Of a DNA stretch of 64,000 nucleotides, positions 47,165 through 56,094 are shown one piece after another. How positions within the stretch are numbered: position 1 is the first letter of the stretch; each line of letters starts with the position of its first letter. Source of the stretch: Streptomyces parvus (GTDB lineage Bacteria > Actinomycetota > Actinomycetes > Streptomycetales > Streptomycetaceae). The notes under the pieces are model-generated. The model was not told the origin of the DNA. It did no database searches and saw only the letters and a program-made list of their open reading frames with translations. The stretch covers positions 4,092,001 through 4,156,000 of the forward strand of contig NZ_CP135079.1 of assembly GCF_032121415.1 (NCBI RefSeq), given 5' to 3'. The position numbers and the translations under genes are program-made.

Positions 47165-48792
47165 CCGCGGACCTCAGCACCACCGCCGGAAGCCTCGTCG
47201 CACAGGCCCCGGCCACGACGGCCCCCGGCACCGACGACGCCGCCGGAAGCCTCGTCGCGGCCGACGTCCCCAGCGTCGTCCAGTCCATCGACTGGCTCGC
47301 CATCGCGCCCCCCACCCTCACCGCGCTGGCCGCCCTGGCCGTCCTCGTCGCCGACCTGTTCCTGCCGGCCCACCGCAAACGGCTCCTCGGGTACGCCACC
47401 CTCATCGCGCTCGCCGCCGCCCTGGCGTTCCTCATCCCTCTGCGCTCCGGAGACCGGACCACCTTCTGCGTCACCACCGGCGCCCAGGCCTGCAGCTACG
47501 CCGCCGACCACTTCACCGTCGTCATCCAGGCCCTGGTCCTCGGCGGCGCGTTCCTCACCGTCCTGCTCTCACTCGACGACACCCGCGAGCTGCCGGCGGG
47601 GGAGTACTGGTTCCTGCTCCTGGCCTCCGCCTCGGGAGCGGCCCTGCTGCCCGCCTCCCGTGACCTCGCCACGCTCGTCGTCGCCCTCGAAGTCGCCTCC
47701 CTCCCCGCGTTCGCCCTCGTCGGCATCAAACGCGGCGACCGGCGCTCCTCCGAGGCCGCGCTGAAGTTCTTCCTCTCCTCCGTCGTCGCCACCGCCGTCA
47801 TGCTCCTCGGCGTCAGCTTCGTGTACGCGGCCACCGGCACCCTGCACCTCACCGAGATCGCCGACCGTCTCGACGACGTCGCCCCGGTCCTCGACACCCT
47901 CGCCAAGACGGGGGTGGCCCTCACGCTCGTCGGCTTCGCCTTCAAGACGGCCGCCGCGCCCTTCCACTCCTGGGTCCCCGACACCTACGTCGGCGCGCCC
48001 CTCCCGATCGCCGCTTATCTCTCCGTGGTGGGGAAGGCCGTAGGGTTTTCGGGCCTCATTCTGGTGACCGTCATCGCGTTCCCCTCCTATGCGGACGTCT
48101 GGGGGCCCGCCCTCGCCGTCCTCGCCGCGCTCACCATGACCGTCGGCAACGTCGCGGCCCTCCGCCAGAACGCCACCCGCGCCCGCAGCGCCGTCCGCCT
48201 CCTCGCCTGGTCCTCCGTCGCCCAGGCCGGCTACCTCCTGGTCCCGATCGCCGCCGCCGCGTACTCCAGCGACGAACAGATCGGCTCCACCGTGGCGTAC
48301 GCCCTCATGTACGCGGTGGTGAACCTGGGCGCGTTCGCGGTCGCCGCCCTCGTCGCCCGTACGCGCCCCGGCAACCGGCTCTCCGACTACCGGGGCCTGT
48401 ACGCCACCCGGCCCCTCGCCGCCCTGGCCCTCGGGTTCTTCCTGCTCTGCCTGGCCGGACTGCCGCCCGGCATCATCGGGCTCTTCGCAAAGGTCACCGT
48501 CTTCTCGGCGGCGGTCGACGCGGGCCTCGGCTGGCTCGCCGTCGTCATGGCCGTCAACGTGGTGATCGCTCTCTACTACTACCTTCAGTGGACCGCGATC
48601 CTCTTCCGCACGCCGGACGGGGACCCGGAAACGGCCGGGCAGGACACCGGATCCCCGGCCTCCGCGCCGCCCCGCCGATTCCGCGCACCCACCCCGCTCA
48701 CCACGGCGATCGTCCTCACATCCACCGCCGGAATCCTGCTGTCGGGGGCCCCGCAGGCCGTCCTGCGCTTCGCCGCCGTCAGCCTCTTCTGA
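47161..48792 (+). CDS. nuoN: NADH-quinone oxidoreductase subunit N
   Basis: 543 residues, GTG 47161. The third antiporter-like pump: VALEVASLPAFALVGIKRGDRRSSEAALKFFL, FKTAAAPFHSWVPDTYVGAPLPIAAYLSVVGKAVG and SAVRLLAWSSVAQAGYLLVPI. The N terminus has an extra Ala/Thr-rich segment of about 40 residues. It ends the operon; no nuoD, E, F or G occurs anywhere in the window. Confidence 0.93.
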   Translation: MTADLSTTAGSLVAQAPATTAPGTDDAAGSLVAADVPSVVQSIDWLAIAPPTLTALAALAVLVADLFLPAHRKRLLGYATLIALAAALAFLIPLRSGDRTTFCVTTGAQACSYAADHFTVVIQALVLGGAFLTVLLSLDDTRELPAGEYWFLLLASASGAALLPASRDLATLVVALEVASLPAFALVGIKRGDRRSSEAALKFFLSSVVATAVMLLGVSFVYAATGTLHLTEIADRLDDVAPVLDTLAKTGVALTLVGFAFKTAAAPFHSWVPDTYVGAPLPIAAYLSVVGKAVGFSGLILVTVIAFPSYADVWGPALAVLAALTMTVGNVAALRQNATRARSAVRLLAWSSVAQAGYLLVPIAAAAYSSDEQIGSTVAYALMYAVVNLGAFAVAALVARTRPGNRLSDYRGLYATRPLAALALGFFLLCLAGLPPGIIGLFAKVTVFSAAVDAGLGWLAVVMAVNVVIALYYYLQWTAILFRTPDGDPETAGQDTGSPASAPPRRFRAPTPLTTAIVLTSTAGILLSGAPQAVLRFAAVSLF

Positions 48793-48908
48793 GGGCGCTC
48801 GACCCCGCAAGATCGGTTTGCCCGCGGTGCCCGCCGCAGGGCATGGTCTTGGCTGCATACGACACGTACTCGGCGTGGACGCGTTGGGGAAAACGAGGAG
48901 CGAGAGCA

Positions 48909-49367
48909 GTGCTGAACGGGTTCAAGGACTTCATCCTGCGCGGGAATGTCATCTCGATGGCGATCGGTCTCGCCGTCGGTGCCGCCTTCACCGCCGTCGT
49001 CACCGGCTTCAGCAACGCCTTCATCACCCCGCTCATCGGTCTCGCCACCCGCGGCACCGGCGACTTCAGCAAGGCCTCCTACAAGGTCGACGGAGTCGTC
49101 TTCCCCTACGGCCTCTTCATCAGCGCCGCCATCGCCTTCCTGATCACCGCCGCGGTCCTCTACTTCTGCGTCGTGGTCCCCATGGCCAAGGTCCAGAACC
49201 GCTTCGCGAAGGAAGAGGCCGTCGACATCAAGGCCGCCCTCCGCGACTGCCCGCGCTGCTTCAGCGAGATCCCCGCGGTCGCCTCCCGCTGCGGCCACTG
49301 CACCAGCGAGGTCGAGCCCGACCCCGAGGCAGTCTCCCTCGCCAAGCTCCCCGCACAGCAGCACTGA
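48909..49367 (+). CDS. mscL: Large-conductance mechanosensitive channel MscL
   Basis: 152 residues from GTG 48909 with GAGGAG upstream. It starts VLNGFKDFILRGNVISMAIGLAVGAAFTAVV (TM1, the gate), with TM2 ISAAIAFLITAAVLYFCVVVPM. The C-terminal cytoplasmic tail has paired CxxC motifs (DCPRCFSEIPAVASRCGHC), as in other actinobacterial MscL. It opens under membrane tension to release solutes. It stands alone after nuoN, with a 117-bp gap. Confidence 0.92.
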   Translation: MLNGFKDFILRGNVISMAIGLAVGAAFTAVVTGFSNAFITPLIGLATRGTGDFSKASYKVDGVVFPYGLFISAAIAFLITAAVLYFCVVVPMAKVQNRFAKEEAVDIKAALRDCPRCFSEIPAVASRCGHCTSEVEPDPEAVSLAKLPAQQH

Positions 49368-49663
49368 CAGCACAGCAGCCACCGACCCCCCGGCAGCACC
49401 GACCCCGCAGAGGGCGGTACCGCCCCACCGAGTCACCCCGCACCATCAGGACGGCCCGCCGCCACCCGTACGGCCCAGCGTCACTCCGTACGGGGCCGGG
49501 GGCCCGACCGGCGCGAACACGCGGCACAGCCCCCGCCCTCCGGCCGCACGCACAAGGGAACTAGCTCCTCTCGCCTGGCGTTGACCAGTACAGGAGGCTC
49601 CACTGGGGAGTGGAGCACCACCATGCAAAGGGTTCCCCTGCTGCACCACTTGGAGGGCGTACC

Positions 49664-50527
49664 GTGCACCGCCGGCACAACGGGCTCAAGACCGCCGTAC
49701 TCCTCGGGGGACTGTCCGCACTCATCATCGTCATCGGCAGTTTCTTCGGACGTACGGGACTGATCGTCGCGCTCCTGGTCGCCGTGGGCACCAACGCGTA
49801 CGCGTACTGGAACAGCGACAAACTGGCCCTGCGGGCCATGCGCGCCCGCCCCGTCAGCGAATTCGAGGCGCCGCAGCTCTACCGCATCGTGCGCGAGCTC
49901 TCCACGGCCGCCCGTCAGCCCATGCCGCGCCTCTACATCTCCCCGACCCAGGCGCCCAACGCCTTCGCCACCGGGCGCAATCCGCGCAACGCCGCCGTCT
50001 GCTGCACCGAGGGCATCCTCCAGATCCTCGACGAACGCGAGCTGCGCGGCGTCCTCGGCCATGAGCTCAGCCATGTCTACAACCGGGACATCCTCATCTC
50101 GTCCGTCGCCGGAGCCCTCGCCTCCGTCGTGATGTTCCTGGTCAACTTCGCCTGGCTCATCCCGGTGGGCCGCTCCAACGACGAGGAGGGGCCGGGCCTC
50201 CTCGGCATGCTCCTGATCATGATCCTGGGGCCGCTCGCCGCCTCCGTCATCCAGCTCGCCGTCAGCCGCTCCCGGGAGTACGAGGCCGACGCCTCCGGGG
50301 CCCAGCTCACCGGCGACCCGCTGGCGCTCGCCAGCGCCCTGCGCAAGCTCGACGCCGGGACGAAACAGCTCCCGCTGCCGCCCGAGCCCAGGATCGAGAC
50401 CGCGAGCCACATGATGATCGCGAACCCCTTCCGCCCTGGTCAGGGGATGGCGAAAATGTTCTCGACGCACCCGCCGATGGCGGAGCGCATCACCCGACTC
50501 GAACAGATGGCAGGTCACCGCCCGTGA
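49664..50527 (+). CDS. htpX: HtpX-like M48 membrane metalloprotease
   Basis: 287 residues from GTG 49664 with GGAGG 7 nt upstream; the 296-bp gap before it shows no gene. Two N-terminal spans (KTAVLLGGLSALIIVIGSFF; LIVALLVAVGTNAYAYW), then the zinc site GHELSHVYNRDI, further hydrophobic segments, and the third ligand Glu in SREYEADASGAQL. It degrades damaged membrane proteins at the cytoplasmic face. It overlaps the YccF gene by 4 bp. Confidence 0.93.
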   Translation: MHRRHNGLKTAVLLGGLSALIIVIGSFFGRTGLIVALLVAVGTNAYAYWNSDKLALRAMRARPVSEFEAPQLYRIVRELSTAARQPMPRLYISPTQAPNAFATGRNPRNAAVCCTEGILQILDERELRGVLGHELSHVYNRDILISSVAGALASVVMFLVNFAWLIPVGRSNDEEGPGLLGMLLIMILGPLAASVIQLAVSRSREYEADASGAQLTGDPLALASALRKLDAGTKQLPLPPEPRIETASHMMIANPFRPGQGMAKMFSTHPPMAERITRLEQMAGHRP

Positions 50528-50916
50528 AAACCATCCTGAACGTCATCTGGCTGGTCCTCTGCGGATTCTGGATGTTCCTCGGCTACCTGCTCGCCGGCGT
50601 CCTGCTCTGCATCACCATCATCGGCATCCCCTTCGGCGTGGCCGCCTTCCGGATCGGCGTCTACGCCCTCTGGCCGTTCGGCCACACCGTCGTCGACCGC
50701 CGGGACGCGGGTTCGCCCTCCTGCGTGGGCAACGTCCTCTGGCTGATCCTCGCCGGCTGGTGGCTCGCCCTCGGCCACATCACCACCGGCATCGCGCTGT
50801 GCATCACCATCATCGGGATCCCCCTGGGCATCGCCAACTTCAAGCTGATCCCCGTCTCCCTCATGCCCTTCGGCAAGGAGATCGTCCCCACGGACCAGCC
50901 CTTCGCCACCCGCTGA
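50524..50916 (+). CDS. YccF domain inner-membrane protein
   Basis: 130 residues, GTG 50524 in the htpX stop. Two YccF repeats: LNVIWLVLCGFWMFLGYLL with GVLLCITIIGIPFGVAAFRI, and GNVLWLILAGWWLALGHI with GIALCITIIGIPLGIANFKL. About four membrane segments. Family function is unknown; translational coupling suggests a membrane quality-control link with HtpX (inference). Confidence 0.9.
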   Translation: MKTILNVIWLVLCGFWMFLGYLLAGVLLCITIIGIPFGVAAFRIGVYALWPFGHTVVDRRDAGSPSCVGNVLWLILAGWWLALGHITTGIALCITIIGIPLGIANFKLIPVSLMPFGKEIVPTDQPFATR

Positions 50917-51004
50917 CCGGTCGAGCCCGGCGACCCCCGAGCAACCGAACACCTGCCCACCGCGTCTTGGACTTCAAGACGAAGCAAGGGGTAGGTGCAG
51001 CGAC

Positions 51005-51277
51005 ATGGGCATCATCAGTTGGATCATTCTCGGCCTGCTCGCCGGACTCATAGCCAAGATCCTTCTCCCGGGACGTGACCCGGGCGGCATCATCGGCACC
51101 ACTCTCATCGGCATCGCCGGGGCCTTCGTCGGCGGCTGGCTCTCCAGCCAGTTCCTCGACCGCCCCATCAGCAACGACTTCTACGACACCGCGACCTGGA
51201 TCGCCGCCATCGCCGGCTCCCTGGTCCTGCTGATCGCCTATCGGCTGCTGTTCGGCCACTCCCGCGACCGCCGCTGA
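51005..51277 (+). CDS. GlsB/YeaQ/YmgE family small membrane protein
   Basis: 90 residues from ATG 51005. Three spans, with the family core WIILGLLAGLIAKILLPGRDPGGIIGTTLIGIAGAFVGGWL. Often labelled 'transglycosylase-associated', and induced by stress in several bacteria; no enzyme activity is established. A short stem GTCTTG/CAAGAC (50964-50980) lies just upstream. Confidence 0.9.
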   Translation: MGIISWIILGLLAGLIAKILLPGRDPGGIIGTTLIGIAGAFVGGWLSSQFLDRPISNDFYDTATWIAAIAGSLVLLIAYRLLFGHSRDRR

Positions 51278-51306
51278 CCGCCGCCGGCCGGGTCGAGCCC
51301 CGCTCC

Positions 51307-52029
51307 CTACGCGTCCCCCGACGCCATCCCGGTCTCCCGCAGCGTCAGGTTCAACCGGCCGGCCCGCAGCCCCGCTGCCGGGTCGGCCGTTCCCGTGTAC
51401 ACCTTCGGCACTCCGTGGAAAGCGAACCGCGACGGCCCGCCGAACACGAACAGATCCCCGGACGCCAACTCCACATCCGTGTACGGCTGCCCGCGTCCCT
51501 CGGTGTTCCCGAAGCGGAACACGCACCTCGCCCCGATGCTCAACGACACCACAGGAGCGCTCGACCACTCCTCCCTGTCCTGGTGCATCCCCATCCGCGC
51601 GGCGTCGTCATAGAAGTTGATCAGCGCGGTGTCCGGTGCGAACGCCTGGGCCGCGCCCTCGTCCCCGTACGCCTCGGCCACCGCCGCCCGCCCCAGGTCG
51701 CCCAGCCAGTCCGGGAACGCGGCCACCCGGGCGCCGTTCACATCGTCGGCCGTACGCGCGTACCGGTACGGCTGCCAGTGCCACCCCAGGCACACCGTCC
51801 GCACCGACATCACCCCGCCACCCGGCAGCAGGGTGTGCCGGAACGGGACCGGCCCCCGCGCCCACTGACGGCACGCCACCACCAACTCCGCCCGCTGCTC
51901 CACCGAAAGCCACTCCGGCACATGGACGGCCCCCGGCGCCACGACCGTACGCGGCCGCCGGAACAGACCGTCCGAGGAGAGACCGTCGGAAGAGAGGCCG
52001 TCGGAGGGCGGCGGGGGCGTGGGCGTCAC
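51307..52029 (-). CDS. alkB: AlkB-like Fe(II)/2-oxoglutarate DNA repair dioxygenase
   Basis: 240 residues from GTG 52027-52029, overlapping the upstream ogt stop by 4 bp. Iron ligands are visible as MGMHQDREEW (HxD) and a distal His (FAFHGVPKV), with the 2-oxoglutarate-binding Arg in GRLNLTLRE; the NFYDDAARMGMHQD region is the family hallmark. It oxidatively removes methyl groups from 1-methyladenine and 3-methylcytosine. The N terminus has three SSDGL-like units from a 15-nt repeat (51966-52010). Confidence 0.88.
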   Translation of the reverse strand: MTPTPPPPSDGLSSDGLSSDGLFRRPRTVVAPGAVHVPEWLSVEQRAELVVACRQWARGPVPFRHTLLPGGGVMSVRTVCLGWHWQPYRYARTADDVNGARVAAFPDWLGDLGRAAVAEAYGDEGAAQAFAPDTALINFYDDAARMGMHQDREEWSSAPVVSLSIGARCVFRFGNTEGRGQPYTDVELASGDLFVFGGPSRFAFHGVPKVYTGTADPAAGLRAGRLNLTLRETGMASGDA

Positions 52030-52556
52030 GGCTCGGACCGCCCCGCCCCGCCTTCGATCCCCAGCAGCAGCCTCTTTTGCTCCAGCCCGCCCGCGTACCC
52101 CCGCAGCGCCCCGTCCGCCCCGATCACCCGGTGGCACGGCCGCACCACCAGCAGCGGATTGCGCCCGATCGCCGTGCCCACGGCCCGTACCCCCGCGCCC
52201 GAGGCGCCGACCTGTGCGGCGACGTCCCCGTACGACACCGTGCTTCCGTACGGGATCGACTCCAGCACCGCCCAGACCCGCCGCTGGAACTCCGTGCCCA
52301 GGCCCTCGGCCAACGGCACCTCGAACCGCGTCGAACGCCCCGCGAAGTACGCCTCCAACTGCCGGGCGACGTCCGTGAACGCCTCGGGGGCGTGCCGCCA
52401 GCCGTCCTGGACGACCGCGCCGCCTTTCTGGCCGGGCACGGACAACGAACGCAGCCGGACGCCACCGGCCGTATCCGGTTCGTCCGCCGCCGCCTCGCCG
52501 ACCAGCAGCAACTCGCCCAGCGGGCTCTCCACCCGCGCGTACACCGTCGTCGTCAT
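52026..52556 (-). CDS. ogt: Methylated-DNA--protein-cysteine methyltransferase
   Basis: 176 residues from ATG 52554-52556. The acceptor Cys 141 lies in VVRPCHRVIG, with the Arg finger/HTH segment SYGDVAAQVGASGAGVRAVGTAIGRNP before it. A suicide enzyme that takes the methyl from O6-methylguanine. First gene of an ogt-alkB operon, so direct and oxidative reversal of alkylation are made together. Confidence 0.93.
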   Translation of the reverse strand: MTTTVYARVESPLGELLLVGEAAADEPDTAGGVRLRSLSVPGQKGGAVVQDGWRHAPEAFTDVARQLEAYFAGRSTRFEVPLAEGLGTEFQRRVWAVLESIPYGSTVSYGDVAAQVGASGAGVRAVGTAIGRNPLLVVRPCHRVIGADGALRGYAGGLEQKRLLLGIEGGAGRSEP

Positions 52557-52731
52557 GGCTTCTCACTTCCCCGGTCCGTACGGCCAGTCTGCGCCCGTCC
52601 GCCCACCGTCACCGGCGGTATTCGGACATCGCATCCGCGCGCTCCGCACGGGCCGCAAACGCGGAGAGGCACGCCGTCGAGGCCGGCCCCGGCGGTGTGC
52701 CCCCGCTGTGTGCGGCAGTCGACTGCCGCGA

Positions 52732-53220
52732 CTACCGGTAGTTCACGAACTGGATCGCGAACTCGAAGTCCTTGCCCTTCAACAGCGCCTGAACGGCCTG
52801 GAGGTCGTCGCGGCTCTTCGAGCTGACGCGCAGCTCGTCGCCCTGGACCTGCGCCTTGACGCCCTTCGGGCCCTCGTCGCGGATCGCCTTCGCCACCTTC
52901 TTGGCGTTCTCCTGGGAGATGCCTTCCTCGATCGTGGCGAAGATCTTGTACTCCTTGCCGGAGAGCTGCGGCTCGCCGGCGTCCAGCGACTTCAGCGAGA
53001 TGCCGCGCTTGATCAGCTTGGACTGGAAGATGTCGAGGATGGCCTTGACGCGCTCCTCGCCGTTCGCCTCCATCAGGATCTTCTCGCCCGACCACGAGAT
53101 CGAGGCGCCCGTGCCCTTGAAGTCGTATCGCTGGGAGATCTCCTTGGCGGCCTGGTTGAGGGCGTTGTCGACCTCCTGCCGCTCGACCTTCGAGACGATG
53201 TCGAAACTGGAGTCGGCCAT
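52732..53220 (-). CDS. YajQ family nucleotide-binding protein
   Basis: 162 residues, ATG 53218-53220. It is conserved along its length: MADSSFDIVSKVERQEVDNAL, QRYDFKGTGASISW, SKLIKRGISLKSL and an ending FAIQFVNYR. YajQ proteins have two ferredoxin-like folds and bind nucleotides; one from Xanthomonas binds cyclic di-GMP. The role in Streptomyces is not known. Confidence 0.94.
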   Translation of the reverse strand: MADSSFDIVSKVERQEVDNALNQAAKEISQRYDFKGTGASISWSGEKILMEANGEERVKAILDIFQSKLIKRGISLKSLDAGEPQLSGKEYKIFATIEEGISQENAKKVAKAIRDEGPKGVKAQVQGDELRVSSKSRDDLQAVQALLKGKDFEFAIQFVNYR

Positions 53221-53386
53221 GACGTGTGGCTCCTTGCGTCGAATGTGCGTGGGGATACAGGCCGAAGCCTAGCCACCGCCGCACCCGCCGGGCGCTGATC
53301 AATCAGGTGGCGGAGCACCCCTGGCCATCGGGTATTGTTTACGTCGTCGCCAAGGAGCTCACCACGAGATCCAACGCGTCGTTCGA

Positions 53387-53468
<82 letters not shown>

Positions 53469-53475
53469 CGCGAAC

Positions 53476-53509
53476 GAAGCCCCCGACCGGTTATCCGGTC
53501 GGGGGCTTC
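53476..53509 (+). terminator. 15-bp stem terminator after tRNA-Tyr
   Basis: GAAGCCCCCGACCGG (53476-53490), loop TTAT, CCGGTCGGGGGCTTC (53495-53509): a perfect stem 7 nt after the tRNA. Confidence 0.85.
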
Positions 53510-53573
53510 CTCGTTGTCCGAAGCAGTCGCACCGGAGCCGCTGCCCGGGCCCGGTTCCGTCGCCCGGGAGGTC

Positions 53574-54230
53574 TCAGTTGCCCGCGACGTCCTTCACGGC
53601 CACCGTCACCGGCACGTTCCCGGAGATCGCCTCCAGGGTGAGGCCCGCCGTCGCCGGGTTGTCCAGCAGTTCCACCAGCGTGGCCGCCACGTCGTCGCGG
53701 GGGATCGGGCCACGGCCCGTGGAGGCGGCCAGGAGGACCTGGCCGGTGCCCGCGTCGTTGGTCAGCATCCCGGGGCGCAGGATCGTCCAGTCCAGCGCGG
53801 TGCGGGAGCGTACGGCCGCGTCCGCGGCGCCCTTGGCCCGCAGGTACACGTCGAAGACCTCGTCGCCGGGGTGGTCGGGGTCGGCGCCCATCGAGGAGAC
53901 GACGAGGTAGCGGCGGACGCCCGCCGCCTCGGCCGCGTCGGCGAACAGCACGGCCGCGTCGCGGTCGACGGTGTCCTTGCGGGCGGTGCCGCTGTTCGGC
54001 CCGGCGCCCGCCGCGAAGACGGCCGCGTCCGCGCCGCGCAGCACCTCCGCGGTCTGCTCCACGGTGGCCGATTCGAGGTCCAGCACGACGGGTTCGGCGC
54101 CGGCGTCGGTCAGGTCCTGACTCTGTTGGGGGTTGCGGATGATCCCTACGGCTTCATCCCCGCGTGCGGCGAGCAGCCGCTCCAGCCGCAGTGCGATCTG
54201 TCCGTGTCCACCTGCGATGACAATGCGCAT
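53574..54230 (-). CDS. NAD(P)-binding SDR-like protein
   Basis: 218 residues from ATG 54228-54230. Rossmann motif MRIVIAGGHGQIALRLERLLA, then VVLDLESATVEQTAEVLRGADAAVFAAG, VVSSMGADP and WTILRPGMLTND. This is the atypical SDR5/YwnB-YtfG type of NAD(P)-binding protein. There is no clear catalytic triad, so it may be a reductase or a regulatory nucleotide-binding protein. It is 34 bp downstream of the amidohydrolase on the same strand. Confidence 0.85.
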   Translation of the reverse strand: MRIVIAGGHGQIALRLERLLAARGDEAVGIIRNPQQSQDLTDAGAEPVVLDLESATVEQTAEVLRGADAAVFAAGAGPNSGTARKDTVDRDAAVLFADAAEAAGVRRYLVVSSMGADPDHPGDEVFDVYLRAKGAADAAVRSRTALDWTILRPGMLTNDAGTGQVLLAASTGRGPIPRDDVAATLVELLDNPATAGLTLEAISGNVPVTVAVKDVAGN

Positions 54231-54264
54231 ACCCCCGACCGTACGCCCGGGGGCGGGCTCGCGC

Positions 54265-55560
54265 TCAGTTCCTCGGCCCGGCGCCGGGGTCGGGCCGCCC
54301 CTGGCGCGGAAGTCCGCCGGGGCCCGCGGCGGCCTCGGCTCCGGAGTCGCAGTACTCGCGTACGGCGCTGGTACGGGCCACGATCCGGCCGCGGTGGATG
54401 ACGATGCGGCTGTACCCGAGGGAGAGCGCCGCGGAGAGCCGTTCGCCGCGTACGGCGAGGAGTTCGGCCGGGAAGCCCGCCTCGACGCGTACGTCGGGCA
54501 GGCCGAGTGCCGCGCGGGCGCTCGTGGAGACCAGGGCGTACGCCTGTTCGGCGCGCAGCCCCGCCTGCGAGGCGAGGAGGTAGGCCGCTTCGAGCGGATC
54601 GCCGCGGCCGACCGGATTGGCCGTGTCCCGCAGCGCGCCGCCGCCCGCCGTGACGTGCACGCCGGCGGAGCGCAGAAGGCGTACGGGGGCGGTCGTCCGG
54701 CGCTCGGAACCGGTGCATCCGCCCTGGGGCAGGCAGACCACGGTGATCCCGGCGGCGGCGAGCCGGTCGGCGGCGCGGGCCGCGGCGTCCAGGGGCAGGT
54801 GGGCCAGGCCGGCGCAGGGGCCGAGGGCGACACCCGGGCGCAGTCCGGCGGCCATCGCCGCGAGCCGGGCCAGGCGGGCTGGGTCGTCGGCGTCGGTGTG
54901 CAGGTCGACGGGGCACCCGTGCTCGGCGGCGATCTCCAGGACGGCTTCGGTGTAGCCCGTGGGGTCGGGGTCGAGGTCGGGGCAGCCGCCGACGACGGCC
55001 GCGCCCATCTTCACCGCGTCCCTGAGCATCGCGAGGCTGTCCGCTCCGGCGACGCCGGTGAGGAGCCGGGGGACCGCGACGGGCATGACGTCGGCGAGGC
55101 CGCGCAGGGCGCGCCGGGTCTGCAGGACGGCTTCGAGCGGGGCGAGGCCCTGGACGTCTCCGACGCGGACGTGGGTGCGCAGGGCGGTGGCGCCGTGGCC
55201 GAGCTGGAGGAGGGCCGCCTCCGTGGCGCGGCGCTGGATGTCCTCGGCGCGGTGGGACGCGGGGCCCGGGCTCTCGGGGCCCAGGCTGTCCGCGGTGAGG
55301 GCGGTGTCGCTGTGGGCATGGGGCTCGGCCGGGGCGGGGAGCAGCAGATAGCCGCGGAGGTCGATCCGGGGCCCGCGGGCGGTGAGGCTGCCCGCCGTGC
55401 CGACGGCCTCGATCCGGCTGCCGCTCAGGCGTACGTCCACGGCCCGGCCGTCGGCGAGACGGGCGCCGCCGAGGACGAGGGCGGGGGTGTCGGCGGTGGT
55501 GGCCGCGTCGGCGCTCTCGGGCGCGTTGTCGTCGGGCCGCCGTGGCTGGCTGTCAGGCAT
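54265..55560 (-). CDS. Cytosine-deaminase-like amidohydrolase
   Basis: 431 residues from ATG 55558-55560 with AGGAG 4-5 nt upstream. TIM-barrel metal site: PAPAEPHAHSDTAL (HxH), a third His in VDLHTDADD, and a late Asp in GGGALRDTANPVGRGDPLEAAYLL. An N-terminal beta-sandwich (ALVLGGARLADGRAVDVRLSG) is rejoined at the end, as in the CodA group. It probably deaminates a cytosine-like or other heterocyclic substrate. The residue before the barrel reads EPHAH, where CodA has EPHIH. Confidence 0.83.
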   Translation of the reverse strand: MPDSQPRRPDDNAPESADAATTADTPALVLGGARLADGRAVDVRLSGSRIEAVGTAGSLTARGPRIDLRGYLLLPAPAEPHAHSDTALTADSLGPESPGPASHRAEDIQRRATEAALLQLGHGATALRTHVRVGDVQGLAPLEAVLQTRRALRGLADVMPVAVPRLLTGVAGADSLAMLRDAVKMGAAVVGGCPDLDPDPTGYTEAVLEIAAEHGCPVDLHTDADDPARLARLAAMAAGLRPGVALGPCAGLAHLPLDAAARAADRLAAAGITVVCLPQGGCTGSERRTTAPVRLLRSAGVHVTAGGGALRDTANPVGRGDPLEAAYLLASQAGLRAEQAYALVSTSARAALGLPDVRVEAGFPAELLAVRGERLSAALSLGYSRIVIHRGRIVARTSAVREYCDSGAEAAAGPGGLPRQGRPDPGAGPRN

Positions 55561-55774
55561 CGCGCTCCTGGGAGGGGTGCAAGATCGCACGGAGTGACCA
55601 CACCCTAGGGGCGTGCGGGGGCGGCTTCCGGGAGGAGCGGAATAGTCGTACCGGTGCGCCTGCGTCGGCCGCGGACCGGGCCCGGTCCGGATGCGGAGCC
55701 GTCCTGGATCAAGACCTGATCAGGGGGTGTGCGAGGCCCCGGGCTGGGGGCCGGAGGGTGCGGCACAAACGGAT

Positions 55775-55804
55775 TTGGGCAACCGGCCGAGGACCGTGTA
55801 ATGT
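55775..55804 (+). promoter_or_regulatory. Candidate promoter of the tRNA-Thr/tRNA-Met unit
   Basis: TTGGGC (55775-55780), 18-bp spacer, TAATGT (55799-55804), placing the start about 5 nt before tRNA-Thr. Confidence 0.5.
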
Positions 55805-55815
55805 CTTCATCGCTC

Positions 55816-55888
55816 GCCCCAATAGCTCAGTCGGTAGAGCGTCTCCATGGTAAGGAGAAGGTCTGCGGTTCGATTCCGCATTGGGGCT
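55816..55888 (+). tRNA. tRNA-Thr (GGT)
   Basis: 73 nt. Acceptor GCCCCAA pairs with TTGGGGC (55881-55887). Anticodon loop ATGGTAA with GGT at 55849-55851. D-loop and T-arm (GCGGTTCGATTCCGC) are normal. Discriminator T; no encoded CCA. Confidence 0.95.
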
Positions 55889-55933
55889 CTGGTGATCGGG
55901 AATCCCCGTTTCGGCGGGGGGACTCATCATCAA

Positions 55934-56006
55934 AGCGGTGTAGCTCAGTCGGTAGAGCAAGCGGCTCATAATCGCTGTGTCACCGGTTCAAGTCCGGTCA
56001 CCGCTA
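55934..56006 (+). tRNA. tRNA-Met (CAT)
   Basis: 73 nt. Acceptor AGCGGTG pairs with CACCGCT (55999-56005), discriminator A. Anticodon loop CTCATAA with CAT at 55957-55959. Position next to tRNA-Thr and rpmG favours the elongator tRNA-Met; a lysidine-type Ile2 tRNA is the alternative. The lack of three G-C pairs in the anticodon stem argues against the initiator. Confidence 0.92.
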
Positions 56007-56011
56007 CTAAC

Positions 56012-56054
56012 GGTAGCCGATTGTTGGGTCGGTCCTTCGATCGGCTACCCTTTT
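56012..56054 (+). terminator. Hairpin after tRNA-Met
   Basis: GGTAGCCGAT (56012-56021) and ATCGGCTACC (56040-56049) with an 18-nt loop, followed by CTTTT. It probably ends or attenuates the tRNA transcript before rpmG. Confidence 0.65.
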
Positions 56055-56094
56055 ATGCGTTCATCCGTCCAACGTCCGTCCAAGGAGCACTCAC

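Noticed and set aside
49368..49663. Small forward frame between mscL and htpX
   Set aside because: No motif, no ribosome site and poor codon bias; it reads as the htpX leader.
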